64,000 nucleotides of DNA from Darksidea phi (taxonomy: Eukaryota > Ascomycota > Dothideomycetes > Pleosporales > Lentitheciaceae), in NCBI GenBank assembly GCA_030770425.1, contig JASJFT010000162.1:40535-104534 (forward strand). Direction: 5' to 3'. The notes under the pieces are model-generated. The model was not told where the DNA came from. It did no database searches and saw only the letters and a program-made list of their open reading frames with translations. Below, piece after piece: positions 11,483-22,683 of the stretch. The position numbers were made by a program, and so were the translations under genes. How positions within the stretch are numbered: position 1 is the first letter of the stretch; each line of letters begins with the position of its first letter.

Positions 11483-12403
11483 AAGGCATGCCATATCTGT
11501 GTTAGGGTAGGAGAAAGCAGGACAAGTTGGAGAGAGTTGGAGACATTTGGAATGTATTTCTTGTACGCGTACCAGGGCGGCTCATTCCCACAATCACTTT
11601 TTACACATTTTCCTATGTTCAACATTCGACCGTGTCGAGATGGGGGCTGGCGCTTGGGAGCGTTCTTTTGGCCTTTGCGCTTTTGCATTTGGGATACCCA
11701 GAGCGATAGATGCTCATTTCTTGGCGTGTATGCTAGAGAGGGTCGCGTTTTCACTTTATCGACGTGCTTGTTAGATATTAAATGTTGCTGTGTGCATTTA
11801 CGCTTCGCAAACATTTTAAGCACTGTCCTGGCTGTGGTCTGTAATTATCGAGTAAGTGGGTGAGTGGGCACACTCGTTTTGCGTGGATTGTGTGGTGTAG
11901 CCTCAACTCTACGTGCACTCCCAGCATGCCACTCTCGCTGTCACTTTTTACGCAACGTTTGAATCTTCGATAGCAACCACAATGCGAAGTCATGCCTAAC
12001 CGATGCCACCTACTCGCAAGCCCAGGTGCAATGCCTTCCCAATGAATCAGATACGTGCTTGAGGATAAAGGAAGCGTTCTAGACATAGACGCCATTGGTT
12101 TCGGATGAGGGCTAGGTACTGCGTCTGGCAAAGGTTCAGGGTGGGCTTTGGAGGGGTTTCTTGGATGGGATGGGATGGGATGGGATGGGCTTGGTGAGTT
12201 CTGGTACAAGTCTTGATATACACTAGCTTTTGATGATCGCTTTTAGATAGGGCGTTTATGGAACTGACTCCAGTTTTGACAGGCTAGTTTCAAATTTTAG
12301 CTGCCTATGCATCTATCACCTCACTTATTAAGGCTCGCCCTGTAACCAAGTTGAAGCATTGGAGTGAAGCTTCCACTCTCTAGTATAACGCCTCTTCTCA
12401 TTA
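11483..12403. other. Intergenic DNA downstream of kinesin
   Basis: No gene is recognised in these 0.9 kb. The first part should be the kinesin 3' UTR. A short G-rich pentanucleotide array lies at 12163-12190. Confidence 0.5.
12163..12190 (+). repeat. (GGGAT)n microsatellite, G-quadruplex-like
   Basis: About five consecutive GGGAT units give at least four GGG runs separated by two bases on the + strand, which fits the G-quadruplex pattern. It lies in non-coding DNA. Confidence 0.75.
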
Positions 12404-12820
12404 CTACCGCGTCTGATGCTTCCAAATTGGCGGCAAGTCCCAATACGCATCAACCCCATCACCATCATCGTCCCAATGATCATGATCTTGGTCGTAATAC
12501 TCGGCAACTGTGAACAGGAGATTGACAACATCGTCATCCTCAGAGCAAAAAACGGTCACACTCTGCACAACGGCTTGCTTGCCAAAGACTGCTTTGTGCG
12601 TGATGAGGAGCAAGGCTGCCCCTCTGCCCCACTATACGTGTTCGTCACACTCCTCGTCACTTGACATATTATCATCCCATTCGTTCCCCATATCCTCTTC
12701 CTCGTCCTCGGAGGGTATCTCCGGTATCTCAGTCCGGAAACTCGAGGTAATTTTCAACCGCGCATTCCGGTTCTTGATAATATCGCCTGTAATAATGCAA
12801 AGAATAATGCAGTTGCACAA
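12404..12820 (-). pseudogene. Frameshifted relic of an acidic protein
   Basis: Two adjacent minus-strand frames read as one protein-like sequence. The upstream frame is rich in Glu/Asp (PSEDEEEDMGNEWDD, then SSDEECDEHV). About 30 bases later the sense appears to shift to another frame (ITHKAVFGKQAVVQSV, then CSEDDDVVNLLFTVAEYY and a DQDHDHWDDDGDG tail). A candidate intron across the junction would be only ~27 nt, too short, so a one-base indel is likelier. The upstream end follows TTATTACAG, which looks like a 3' splice site, so earlier exons may lie toward 13780. There a minus-strand ATG frame with a GTAAGC donor occurs at 13580-13780. I do not recognise the family. Confidence 0.4.
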
Positions 12821-12923
12821 GCTACGGACATGGAATAGTCATTATGTTACTTATCAGCCGAGTAATTCGTGAAGTTGATGAATACGCATTTCACTCAAGG
12901 TTATAAAGGTAACGCTCACAAAA

Positions 12924-12985
12924 TGCTACTGTTTCGTGCGGACCTTACAAAAGAAACTCTCACTATGCAAATCCAAACCAATAAA
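12924..12985 (+). repeat. Truncated copy of dispersed repeat R1
   Basis: Shares the core CGGACCTTACAAAAGA and a following CAAATCCAAA segment with copies at about 16262-16400 and 43048-43190. This copy retains only the distal ~60 bp of the element. Confidence 0.7.
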
Positions 12986-14328
12986 GGTAACGCGCACGCA
13001 TGCCCGCAGAGATGAAGGAGAGTTTCGAACTCCCGTTTTCCATCACCCTGAAAGGATGGACGAACAGGTAAAGTTCTCCAAGACTTAGTAATTCCCAAAC
13101 CGACATAGTGTCTTATCCTAAGGAGCGTTCTAATGGATGACATATGGTGGGAGGGTCTTGAGCGATGGCTATTCCACAATCTCAAAGAGATTATCGAAGC
13201 GAAGAGGTACAAATGATCTCTAGGATACAGATTTTCGGTCAGTCTTACTCTGCAAGGCTGACTTTTCGATGCGGGGCGTATATGACATAGTAGATCTTCA
13301 GCAGATCAAGGTATGCTATTCCGTTCTCAGTACGCCCCGCTTACCGAATCCAGGAAGGGTGTGTCCAATTGCGACCCTAATGATTCTTGCGAATCCCGAT
13401 CCGTACATTATCTTTCTTAAATCGGGCACAACAGAATGAACAGAGGTCTGGGCAGGTTCTTTTGAGCACTAACATCTGTAAGTATACAATAGCATTATGT
13501 CTCATATGCAAGCATGCATCTGCAGACACTCCTCCCTATGTTTTAATAAACTCGCCGCGCTGATGGCGACTTGTGACATTCAATAAAAATATTTCAGGCA
13601 GTTTCTCGGTGAGCTTCCCAGTGGAATATTGGATAACTGTCTGAGGTAATGAAAAGCCGGGGCGAACTGCAGGTGTGTGGCGTTACGTGATGTTACGTGA
13701 GAATCGGGCTCAATGAAGAAGCGCTTACCGCATCGATGCGCGTAGTGAAAGGTATTGGCACCAATCGATTTTTTGCCCATACACCAAGAAATTCCTGGAA
13801 AAAGAAGGTCAGTAGCTCTTGATTACCGGTGAGATGACTCTTGAAAGATGTTAATCACCTCTCCCGTATAAGGCGTCCACACAACCGACCTATGCAATCA
13901 AGTTATTGGAAAAATTACGTGATTACCTCTCCAAGAGTATAAGTTTTTTGGGCCACCAAGCTTGAACTTCCAGGTCAATTACGCACCTAAGATTATTTTT
14001 TGGTAACTCCGCCGTCTGCGCTATCTACACAATCGGTAGCTTTTGCGATCCTTCCTAATCTTCCTATCTGATCACGAGTGATCTAAGGAAGGTACTACCC
14101 CCGCTACTTCCTTATCAGGGACTTCCAAAGTTTTCTTTCCTTCAATGCGCTACGCAATGGTTTTAAAACCTGCGATTGTTACTTATACCTTCACCGTTAT
14201 TGTACCCTTGTTCATCGTCACCACCTTGACCGCACGAGCTACTTCAGCTCTCCTTCTCGCTCATTTCCTTACGTCTTCTCCCCGCTGCTGCCTGCCCATC
14301 ACATCATCGCCCTGCCCGAAAGCGCAGA
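12986..14328. other. Intergenic DNA, possible gene relic, upstream of PLP enzyme
   Basis: No intact gene is recognised. A minus-strand ATG frame at 13580-13780 carries a plausible GTAAGC..CTGCAG intron but no recognisable domain. The part nearest 14329 should be the promoter and leader of the next gene, and contains an upstream ATG at 14145 whose 81-codon frame overlaps the main start in another phase. Confidence 0.4.
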
Positions 14329-15946
14329 ATGAAGCTTCAATGGAAAAAAAGCTGCGGCGTCAGCGATCGGACTCTGGACGAGGAGAGTGAACGGTTGCGC
14401 TACAACAACAACGTCGAAGCCATGCGGAAAGTCCAATATCCAATGCTCAACGGTGCGCACCTACTTTCCCGCGCTTTCCAACTAGACACTCATCATTTGC
14501 TCAGGGATGACCTACCTTGACCATGCTGGGACCACACTTCCATCGAAAGCACTCACCAATGCCTTCGCTAGGCAATTGCAGACTACTCTTGTGGCTAATC
14601 CACATTCAGCCTTAGCTTCCTCGCCGAGCGCTGCACAAGAGATCGTCGATTTCACACGGAGAAGTGTGCTCGATCTTTTCAATGCGAGTCCGGACCATTT
14701 CGAAGTTGTTTTCGTTGCCAATGCCACTGCCGCAATCAAACTCGTTCTCGAGGCCTTCCAAGGCCATGAGCAGGGCTTTGACTACTATTACCATCGAGAT
14801 TGCCATACCAGTCTAGTGGGCGTCAGAGAACTGGCTAACACAAGCCACTGCTTTGCTTCAGACGAAGAGACTGAGCAATGGCTCCATTCTGGGGGATGCT
14901 CGCCAGAGTACAGCGGGGAGAAGAGGCCGACTCTTTTCGCATATCCCGCTCAATCTAACATGAACGGTAGACGACTTCCCCTCTCATGGCCGGCCTGCCT
15001 TCGTTCCACTTCTCCGCACGAAAGTAAATACGTTCTTCTCGACGTGGCAGCATTTGTCTCAACCAGCCCGCTGGATCTTAGCGATCCCACAACGGCACCA
15101 GACTTTCTGAGCCTCTCGTTTTACAAGATCTTCGGCTTTCCCGACCTCGGCGCCCTCATCGTCCGCAAGTCCGCCGCCCATGTATTCGACAATCGACGAT
15201 ATTTCGGAGGCGGCACGACGGCTATGATAACCGTGAGCAAACCGTGGTTCGCACGCAAGAACAGCCGCTTGTGTGATGGAGTTGAGGATGGTACATCTGC
15301 TACACATAACATTCTAGCGTTGAAGTGCGCCATTGAGGTCCATAAGAACTTGTATGGTGGGCTCTCGCAAGTTTCAAAGCATACAGCATGGCTCGCAAAG
15401 CAGTTGTATGACCGCCTGAACGCGTTGCAGCATCCTAACGGCCAACCCGTCTGCCACATCTACAAAGACCCTAAATCAACTTATGGCAATTGCAAAACGC
15501 AAGGGGCTACCGTGGCGTTTAACCTGATGGATAGCGACGGCACATGGCTACAAACCGTGGACTTTGGAAACCGCGCCATGGCTGCAAGGATCCACCTCCG
15601 GTCGGGGGGTCTCTGCAACCCTGGTGGAATGGCCAATGCACTGGGTATGACAGCCGAAGTTATTCAGAAATTTCATGCAGCTGGACGCCTGTGTGGTCAA
15701 GACGCGTGCGACGTACCAACACCAGTTGGAATGGTGCGTGCGAGTTTTGGGGCCTGCAGCACATTGGCCGATGTGCTTGCTCTAGTGCAGTTTGTTGAGG
15801 AGACTGCTTTGACGGCAGCAATCTCCTCAGTTCATACACTGCCCTCAATGCCAACGTCTTCCATTCGCTCATCTATCAAACGGCGCATGTCAGCGTGGTC
15901 ACTGCAGCCAAAGGAGCGAAAAATGGAAAGTAAGGTTAAAGATTAG
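14329..15946 (+). CDS. Molybdenum-cofactor-sulfurase-like PLP enzyme, no MOSC domain
   Basis: Two exons, 14329..14452 and 14505..15946, give 521 residues. The 52-nt intron (GTGCGC..CTCAG) joins in phase 1 to make LNG-MTYLDHAGTTLPS, the family's N-terminal signature. This is the class V aminotransferase/cysteine desulfurase fold of MoCo sulfurases (ABA3, HxB, MOCOS N-terminal domain). It shows PAQSNMNGRR, LLDVAAFVST (cofactor-binding Asp), SFYKIFGFPDLG with the probable PLP lysine, and HLRSGGLCNPGG, where the cysteine matches the persulfide-carrying position. Full MoCo sulfurases are ~800 residues and end in a MOSC domain. Here the frame ends after a short Ser-rich basic tail, and I see no MOSC coding downstream. 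It is therefore either a stand-alone desulfurase homologue or a paralogue with another acceptor. Confidence 0.85.
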
Positions 15947-17564
15947 GGGCTTCTCGTTGAAAGAGGACAAAGTTGTTTCTGAAGGCTAGTGTAGGGTTCG
16001 GTAAGGGTCATGTCAAAGGGAATAGAGGGAGGTTTAGAGGCAAGCTGAGTAGCTTAGCTAGACTTCGAGAGCATATATATTTGGGGTCACTAGAGCGGTT
16101 CCAAAACCATTAAGAGCGCTACGGCTACAATGTTGTTTCTCCTCTCGTTCTGAAGTTTGATCGATGAGATAGAATGTAATCTCCATCACTTTGCTACCCT
16201 TGTTAGAGTCTCCGAACCGCCTGTCCATGTTCGAAACATCGTCTCATCGGCCTCTCACCCGGTCGATAGTACTGTGTACAGCTCTACAGCTCTAGTATCA
16301 TGTGTATAGTGTGGGTATAGCGCCTCTACTTTGTACAAACTTCTACCGTGTTTCGCGCGGACCTTACAAAAGACTCCTACTGTGCAAATCCAAAACAAAT
16401 AACCTCCATCATATGCAGTGTTATGTGTTCCGTAAGCTACAAATGACCGCATAAAAATGCCGTAAGAACGCGGCTGCAAGGTCTCGCCTCTTGAGGCTGA
16501 CTATTTCTACTCTGTGAGAAGGTATGACAGCTAGACTACGAAATTGGCCCTCAATCCTATCTACGCTTACGGAGAAGCCTTTCGTATAACGCATTCTGAG
16601 ACATGCTTGCCCTCATCATGGTCTATTCTATCCTCAAATTGAATGGACTTAGCACCATACATGTCAAGTCGGGACTTCTCCGTTAGTCTTATGCGGGTAA
16701 TAACTTTTAACTATACTTATCTTCTAGAGTACTGTCTGTCACTTAGACTCAAGTCTTTCGATGGCGCTTTGCTGTCCCGAGAACGCAAAGGGAATCAAGA
16801 TTGTATTAGGGTCGTGAGGCTAAGAGAAATGTTATAGCTAAGCGAGACGCTAAGGCCAAAAAGGAACCTAGGGTGAATAGATGTGGGACTACCGCCCTTC
16901 CGATATCAACGAGAGTTTGGCTAGGTATTAATCCTCTATCAACAAGGTGAGTATATGTGGAATAATCTAGTCGGCTGCGAGACATTGAATGTCTTGGAAA
17001 CGAAGTGCCATAGTTGAGCTTGCCCTTAACCCATCTTAATAAGCGCCAGTACACTGCGGGAGGAACGGCCATTTGTCGCAGTATCGGCTTCCCTTCGAGA
17101 GCAGACCTAACATCGATATGAATTACCAAATGTAGCCAGTCCTCACGTGACTACGCGAAACGAGAAACGCGAGCGTGAATCGCCAGGGCAGAGCTTGGGC
17201 TCGGACGTCGTCCTTGGTACTCTGTTTTGACAACAAGTGACGCGTCATGCCCAAATGCAGTCACCCGTGCCTTAGTTGCTAGATTAGATTGGAGCGCGTC
17301 CTTCGCCGTTGCTATGACATCCCATGAGATTCGATTTCGATGTGGCTGGCGCACGTGCCGGTCGCGCCGCATTAGTTTGCGGTGACAGGTCGCTGGGCGT
17401 CCAAAGAGGGGAAAGCGCCAACCATCGAAAGCCAGCATAAGAGGGCGCTCACTCCCAGACTCCCGCTTTCCTTTGTTCTTCCTCAGCCGTGCATCCAGCC
17501 ATTCAACTTCGACCCCAGGTATTCAAAACTACACTTCGGTCCAAGCAACCTCAATCTCGCCATC
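15947..17564. other. Intergenic DNA with one dispersed repeat copy
   Basis: These 1.6 kb contain no gene I can support. The only identifiable element is the repeat copy at 16262-16400. The last ~100 bases are CT-rich and form the probable leader of the small gene starting at 17565. Confidence 0.5.
16262..16400 (+). repeat. Dispersed repeat R1, longer copy
   Basis: About 140 bp matches 43048-43190, with many differences being C/T or G/A transitions. It begins CGATAGTACTGT and ends near CAAATCCAAAACAAAT. Copy-to-copy transitions are what RIP or methylation decay would leave. No coding capacity or clear terminal inverted repeats are seen. Confidence 0.75.
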
Positions 17565-17929
17565 ATGCCCAAAGGATCATCCAGCTCTTCCGGCTCCGGT
17601 TCCACCAACTCTGGGAGCGGGGGCTACACCACTACCAGCTCGGGCACGAACAGCCAGGTACGCCCGACCCCCTATTCGTTATCCTCTTTGCTGTTTGACA
17701 GTCCCATAACACATTGCATAGGGCAACCACTACTGCGTCCGCGACTATGGCTCTAGTGCCTCAAACAGCAACTCATACCACTACTCCAACACCGACGGCT
17801 CGTACTACTACAGCAACCCGAACGTAAGACACGTTACGCAACCGCTAGGAAGACTTGCTGATACGCAACTAGGGCTCGACGTACTACAACTCTGGTACTG
17901 GATATTCCAAGTACAATCCTGGCAAATAG
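17565..17929 (+). CDS. Small conserved Tyr/Ser/Asn/Gly-rich protein
   Basis: Three exons, 17565..17657, 17722..17823 and 17873..17929, give 83 residues. Both introns are in phase 0 (64 and 49 nt, donors GTACGC and GTAAGA, acceptors ATAG and CTAG). The protein begins with a Ser/Gly run, then GNHYCVRDYG, then repeated units of the type SYxYSNxxGS (SYHYSNTDGS, SYYYSNPNGS, STYYNSGTG). I recall short fungal hypothetical proteins with this tyrosine-rich ending, so I take it as real despite its size. There is no signal peptide or membrane segment. The composition resembles low-complexity, aggregation-prone segments. Function is unknown. Confidence 0.75.
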
Positions 17930-18230
17930 ACGATCAGATGGTTGTGGACTGCGATCTTTAGGGTTGCAAATTGTTGATTCGGTAGTAACGCACTTGGCGG
18001 GTCCGCTTGTGTAAGGTCAAAATGGTGGTACACGCATACCATAGACACAGGATGATCAAGCATGGCCTTGTTCTTTTTGCATCCCTCAGGTCTCGCGATT
18101 TGATGTAGCGCGCATGTAAATCTACATCTGATACCGAAACTGCAATCTCTAGAATAATTTCGTCAACACCCGGATTCTCTCCATTCCATGGACAAAGCGC
18201 GTGACATCGCTAACAAGCAATGGAATTTTA

Positions 18231-20485
18231 TCAGTATATATCCAGCTCTTCGACGTCAGTTTTCCCACAGAATCTCCAAACCTCCTGCCGAAGCGATTCC
18301 TCACTCACAGTCCATGCTGTGTGAAAAACAACTGGACTTATGAGGGTAATTTGGCTTTGCTTGGATCGACACGGACGAACTACCAGCGGCATAGGCACAC
18401 CTTCTATGACCGTGATCTGGTCGCCAACTGCGACATCTAGGGACGCAAATCCCATAATGGTCGTTCCATCTACTCCCTCCGATGTCGACACCACGGTCCG
18501 CCTCCTCTGAGCTAGGATGTTGCAGATTGCGATATGCGTTCGCTGAATGTCGGCATAGGTGCCGTAGTTATCGACAGTGGCACGTTTTAGGGCGGTGGAA
18601 AATAACCGAAACCTGGATGCCCACAGAACAGGATTGAAGCGAGAGTGCATCACCCTTGCGCTCTGGAGCAGAGACAAAGTTTTTTGCACGCCTTGATTCC
18701 AGTTTGCTCTTAAGAATTGCACCCAGTACGTGTACCGCTTGGGGTTTATGCCAGCGTGTCTGGCGATACCGTACATTTCGTAGTCAAAGGCGTCGGCAAA
18801 CATCTTATCCTTTCTGTGCAAAGCGCGCATCTTCAAGGCCGCGCCCAAATTTTAAATATGAATCTCTTTCTCTACCTCCCTGGACACAGATGTCGTTGGG
18901 TAAAATCTTTGACATTCGCTGACGGTACACAGACGACGGACACGGATTGTAAGAACATTTCTTGAGGTTTCGAGCTTGAAAAAAGGTGAAGTCTCTCGAG
19001 ACTCTTTGGCTACCGGGCGTAGCCAGCTTTGCAAGACGTTTCGTCTGGCCAGTGCTGCCAAATCGCCCCAAACGTCTTTGTCGTGGGCGGACCAATCCGG
19101 AACCCAGGACGGCTCCCCGGGCACGTTGCACGCAGCCGCTAGTAGTAGTGGGTGTAGCGATTTCCTGATACTGATGAAATGACAAGTAAATATGGTATAT
19201 ATGGTACCCTTAGTGTCAAGATAGGGAGGAGGAGGAAGCTGAGCACGACCTGTTTTCGGAGGATTGCCCAGAGTCCGAACACCATGTCTTTCGGGTTGGT
19301 CGCTCGGCAATAGTAGAGGCTACAAGTGTGATTTTCCAATACCTCTACCTAGTAGGAGAGAAACACCCTTCTGGGAAACAATATGGGAAAGATAATAGTG
19401 GAAACGGGAAGTCCGAAAATCGTTAACGGGAGAGGTGAATCGGGGTTGCCCAACCACGTCAACTGCGGAAACGGCAAGATCAGCAGTTAACCCGATAGCA
19501 TCGAAAGACTTGTAGTGCGACATGAGTCGTACAATAAAATCTTTATAGTTTTCGACTGATGTGTCGCTCGCATGGTTTAGGCAAGATACTGGCGTCGCTA
19601 TCAAACTCTCCTTGGTTAATATGATGCTGCTCCAGGGGTTGATTATCTCGCGTGGTCGGCTCACATAAGTGAGAAAGATAATGCCGAGTTTGAACTGGAA
19701 CCAGGGGAGATGGCTGTGACCACACACAATGATGGGATGTATCGCGAGGACTATCTCCTGATAAGTCCATATACGTTCAAGCCAAGGTCGATCCAGAGGT
19801 CGCGAAGGTTGCCAAAGGTTGTATAATTTCCCGACCCAGGAGTGTTTAACCGGTCTACAGCGTTTCGGGTATCAGCGACAGAATGGTAGATGCCCGGTCG
19901 GAAGAACTTACCCTTCAATGGAAATGGATACGTCGAACTCCACCTCGACTTCACTACAGAGCGGGACGCTGCGAACAGGGGGGATGTACCCTGAGTCAGC
20001 ACCTTGTTTTTGTCCCATCTCAATAGTACTTTGTAAAGCCAGCTGTTCCTAACCAAAACATTGCCCTATCGGTGCCATAATTGCCTTCTCCCAGCCAGAT
20101 GAAAACTTCAGCTGCTTTCGAATACACGTCGCCCATCAAAGGAATCTAATGCGATCTCTCGATAAGGTCCCCTTAACTGATGCAGAGAGCATCCACCCAT
20201 ATTGTAAATGATCCAAGCTTTGCCCGCAAGTGGCGCAATGCAGAGTGGCCGTTCTCCGTGATCTTGACTTCGGTGCCGCTGCAAGAGATGTGATGTGGTC
20301 CAGGAGCAAACGTACCCCAGACGTAGGGTAGCGCAGTGAAGGATGGATCATCTTCCGGATCGACGACGCGGAGATTGCCTTCGATCTAGCGCGGATGTTG
20401 GCACAGCAAGAATGTCGAGTACGCGGATGGATTTCGTTCCTGAAGGAATCGGTCGCGAGCGGTATGGTTCTTCAATACCGCTCAT
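18231..20485 (-). pseudogene. HET-domain gene, broken by stops and frameshifts
   Basis: The minus strand from an ATG at 20485 reads as a heterokaryon-incompatibility protein only when frames are followed piecewise. Recognisable parts in order: SIRVLDILAVP; FTALPYVWG; IWVDALCIS; MGDVYSKAAEVFIWLGEG; LERIWTYQEIVLA with VCGHSHLPW; ATNPKDMVFGLWAILRK; GEPSWVPDWSAH; and a C-terminal segment ending VEELDIY. Damage includes TAG at 20386-20388, TAA at 20173-20175 (inside the HET core), TAG at 20146-20148, TGA at 20020-20022 and 19996-19998, and TAA at 18849-18851. Frame changes occur near 20390, between 19996 and 19800, and near 19325 and 19250. Most stops are explained by C-to-T change of CAA or CAG codons. 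No functional HET protein can be made. Confidence 0.85.
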
Positions 20486-20819
20486 GCTGCGGCTTTGGTT
20501 TCGTTTCTAAATATTTGGGTGCCGTTGCTGCTTCTCTGCCTCGTTGTCTTGGAGATTGCGGGTTTGTCGGTACTTTATGCGTAATAGACTCTGCTTCGTG
20601 CATTATTTCTTAGGTACGTAACGCTAAAGATATTATCCTACTCACTTATGAGATCACTACTTGGAGACTGTGATAAGTATCTTTGCATCAAGCTTGAGTC
20701 TCCGTTTATATCAAACTGAAGCCTAGCATGAGGCTAAGCCCTCAGCCTGCATTCCGATAACACTATGGAACAATTGTCTCGTCCTCGATAGGAGCAAACA
20801 GCCTCTTTTTACCCTCATC
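20486..20819. other. Intergenic DNA upstream of HET pseudogene
   Basis: Probably the dead promoter of the HET pseudogene. It contains the left copy of the 37-bp direct repeat at 20724-20760. Nothing else is recognised. Confidence 0.45.
20724..20760 (+). repeat. 37-bp direct repeat, left copy
   Basis: The sequence starting TAGCATGAGGCT and ending GCATTCC(G/A)ATAA recurs at 25664-25700 in the same orientation with two mismatches, both G/A transitions. Similarity stops at the repeat edges. The two copies enclose about 4.9 kb. Confidence 0.85.
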
Positions 20820-21260
20820 CTTAATTATGGCAAAAGGTACGTTTTTAGCCTTATTAAGGATAAGACAATTTAAAAAAAATAGATTTAATATTTTATAGCT
20901 TTTTTTATTTATTATTTTTAAGAACTATAGAATCTAAAAATCTGAAAAGTAGAAAAATATAAAAATTAAAATCAACTCTATTCTCTATTTAAACTATACT
21001 ATATATAATACTCGGTCTCCCCTTCTTCTTTCCCTCGAGCTTAGTAGCTAGCCTATATCGAGCTTAGTAGCCGGCCTATATCGATCTCAGTATCAGGCTC
21101 AGTATCAGGCTCAGTATCAAGCTTAGTGGCTAGCCTATATCGGGTTTAGGAGGGTGCCTTACTTAGTCGTATGAACTATATAGTTCTTATTATATTACTA
21201 CGAAGGAGGAGCGAGAGGGTAAGTATAAAGTATTAAGGTTGTTGAGTATATGACGTAGAA
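20820..21260. repeat. Short AT-rich, RIP-like block
   Basis: Base composition changes abruptly to long A and T runs (for example around 20870-20990) within otherwise balanced DNA. The edges contain microrepeats. It resembles a small eroded repeat. I see no coding sequence. Confidence 0.6.
21036..21150 (+). repeat. Short tandem repeats, 23-bp and 12-bp units
   Basis: A 23-bp unit (CGAGCTTAGTAGC.. to ..CCTATAT) occurs twice in tandem and a third, slightly changed copy follows a triple CAGTATC(A)GGCT-type 12-bp unit. It lies inside the AT-rich block. Confidence 0.7.
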
Positions 21261-22683
21261 GATTTCACGTGCTAGCATGTGAATACCCGCGAACACCCAC
21301 CACCGGGAAGCCCACGGACCCGCAGTAGGTCTACAGATGCGGAGAGGCGATGCGCGGAGCTATGAAGAAGACCTATTGAAGCGGCAAGACTGGCTGATAA
21401 CACTGGTCGACTTCAGGGGCGCTTTGAAGGTCTCGTCCCTTCAACTGGCATGGCAGAGCGTGACCTGGAGGAGAATTAGGTAGGGACGTCAATTGTGGCA
21501 GCGCATCATCATTCGCTGTAACATCTTGTCAGCCACTTCACCCGAACTTCCTCCGCGAGACGTCTCAAGGTGCGCCGTGTCTCCGGCGCACTCCACCAAG
21601 TCCCTCTCAAACGATCGCCTCCAGAAGTCCTGAGACAACGAGCAGTCCACGAGCGTACGCGAAGACGCGATCCGATGCCAACCACGAGTACCGATCGGAG
21701 ATGGTTTGATGGCCGCAAAACAACCCCGGTTGTTGGAAGAAGGCACATTGGAGACCAGTCCTGGACATTCTACCATCTGGTTGGAGCCCTCCCCAACCCG
21801 GTCCACCACGTTTGTGTCCACCCTGCGAGCCCCCTTCGTCGAGGCCATCGTGCACCTGTTTGACATGTTCACCATATGTATAGCCCGCACCGCTTTATCT
21901 CTCTGCACATAGACAAAGGATAACAAGGACAGAAGCTCGTTTGGAGAGACCGCCCAAAGAGACATAGGCACCCCACCGCATTGTTAGCGAGCCTTCTCGT
22001 GTAATGCTTAAGGCTTGAGCACGTACTGCCGGCGTTTTCTACAAAGGGTATAGAGCGATGCATATAGGACAGCGCCTTTGAGGTGGTCGCAATGGTGGAC
22101 AAGCTCTTGCGTCGGGCCTAAGCAAGGGTACGTAAAACTAATTAGGCCTAATCTAGGCTACTAGGCCCTAATCTCTACATTACAAGGCCGTTCTGGCCCA
22201 TTCTAGGCCAAAAGCACACGCTGGTCCTTATGAGTAGTCCCTCGGCAGAAGTAGGCGTGACACTAAGGCGTTACGATACGACTACGAGGGTAGGGCGTAG
22301 CGCGTGCCGCCTAAAACTTCTATTGGCAGCCTGAGATATCTATTGGTATTTTGAGGTTTTATGTGGTGGGCCGAGCTGGCGTCACGCTGATCAGGATCCT
22401 CGGCTGGTGAAGAATACGGGGCAACTAAGCCGCGCGCCGCCACTTACGTTCCCGCCTCCCGCAGCACAACGCACATCTGTGCTGCATCCGCAATGAGTGC
22501 GTTCAGCCTGATCATGATAAACATGATATAATACTCCCTCCTTGCTTAACTGCGACCATCATCAGCACTCCACAGCCGTTAAAGCACTAGATATCTTTTT
22601 CATGAGCCCGATCTTCTTAAACGAAACGTCGCAAAATTTGTGTATTTGGCCAGCCAGCCTTCTATAGTGCAAGATCGGCAACG
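21261..22683. other. Intergenic DNA, no supported gene
   Basis: A minus-strand frame of ~160 codons at 21489-21971 and overlapping frames on the other strand occur here, but none shows a domain, codon pattern or splice signals I trust. The stretch 22120-22210 repeats AGGCC/TAGGC words. The end is the probable promoter of the next gene. Confidence 0.4.

Noticed and set aside
13010..13070. tRNA-like T-arm (TTCGAAA with a 5-bp stem) on the minus strand
   Set aside because: I could not find matching acceptor and anticodon arms at the right distance, so it is not an intact tRNA gene. It could be a decayed SINE-like head, but evidence is too thin.
21489..21971. Minus-strand frame of ~160 codons
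   Set aside because: Overlaps equally long frames on the other strand, shows no known motif, and lies among repeats.
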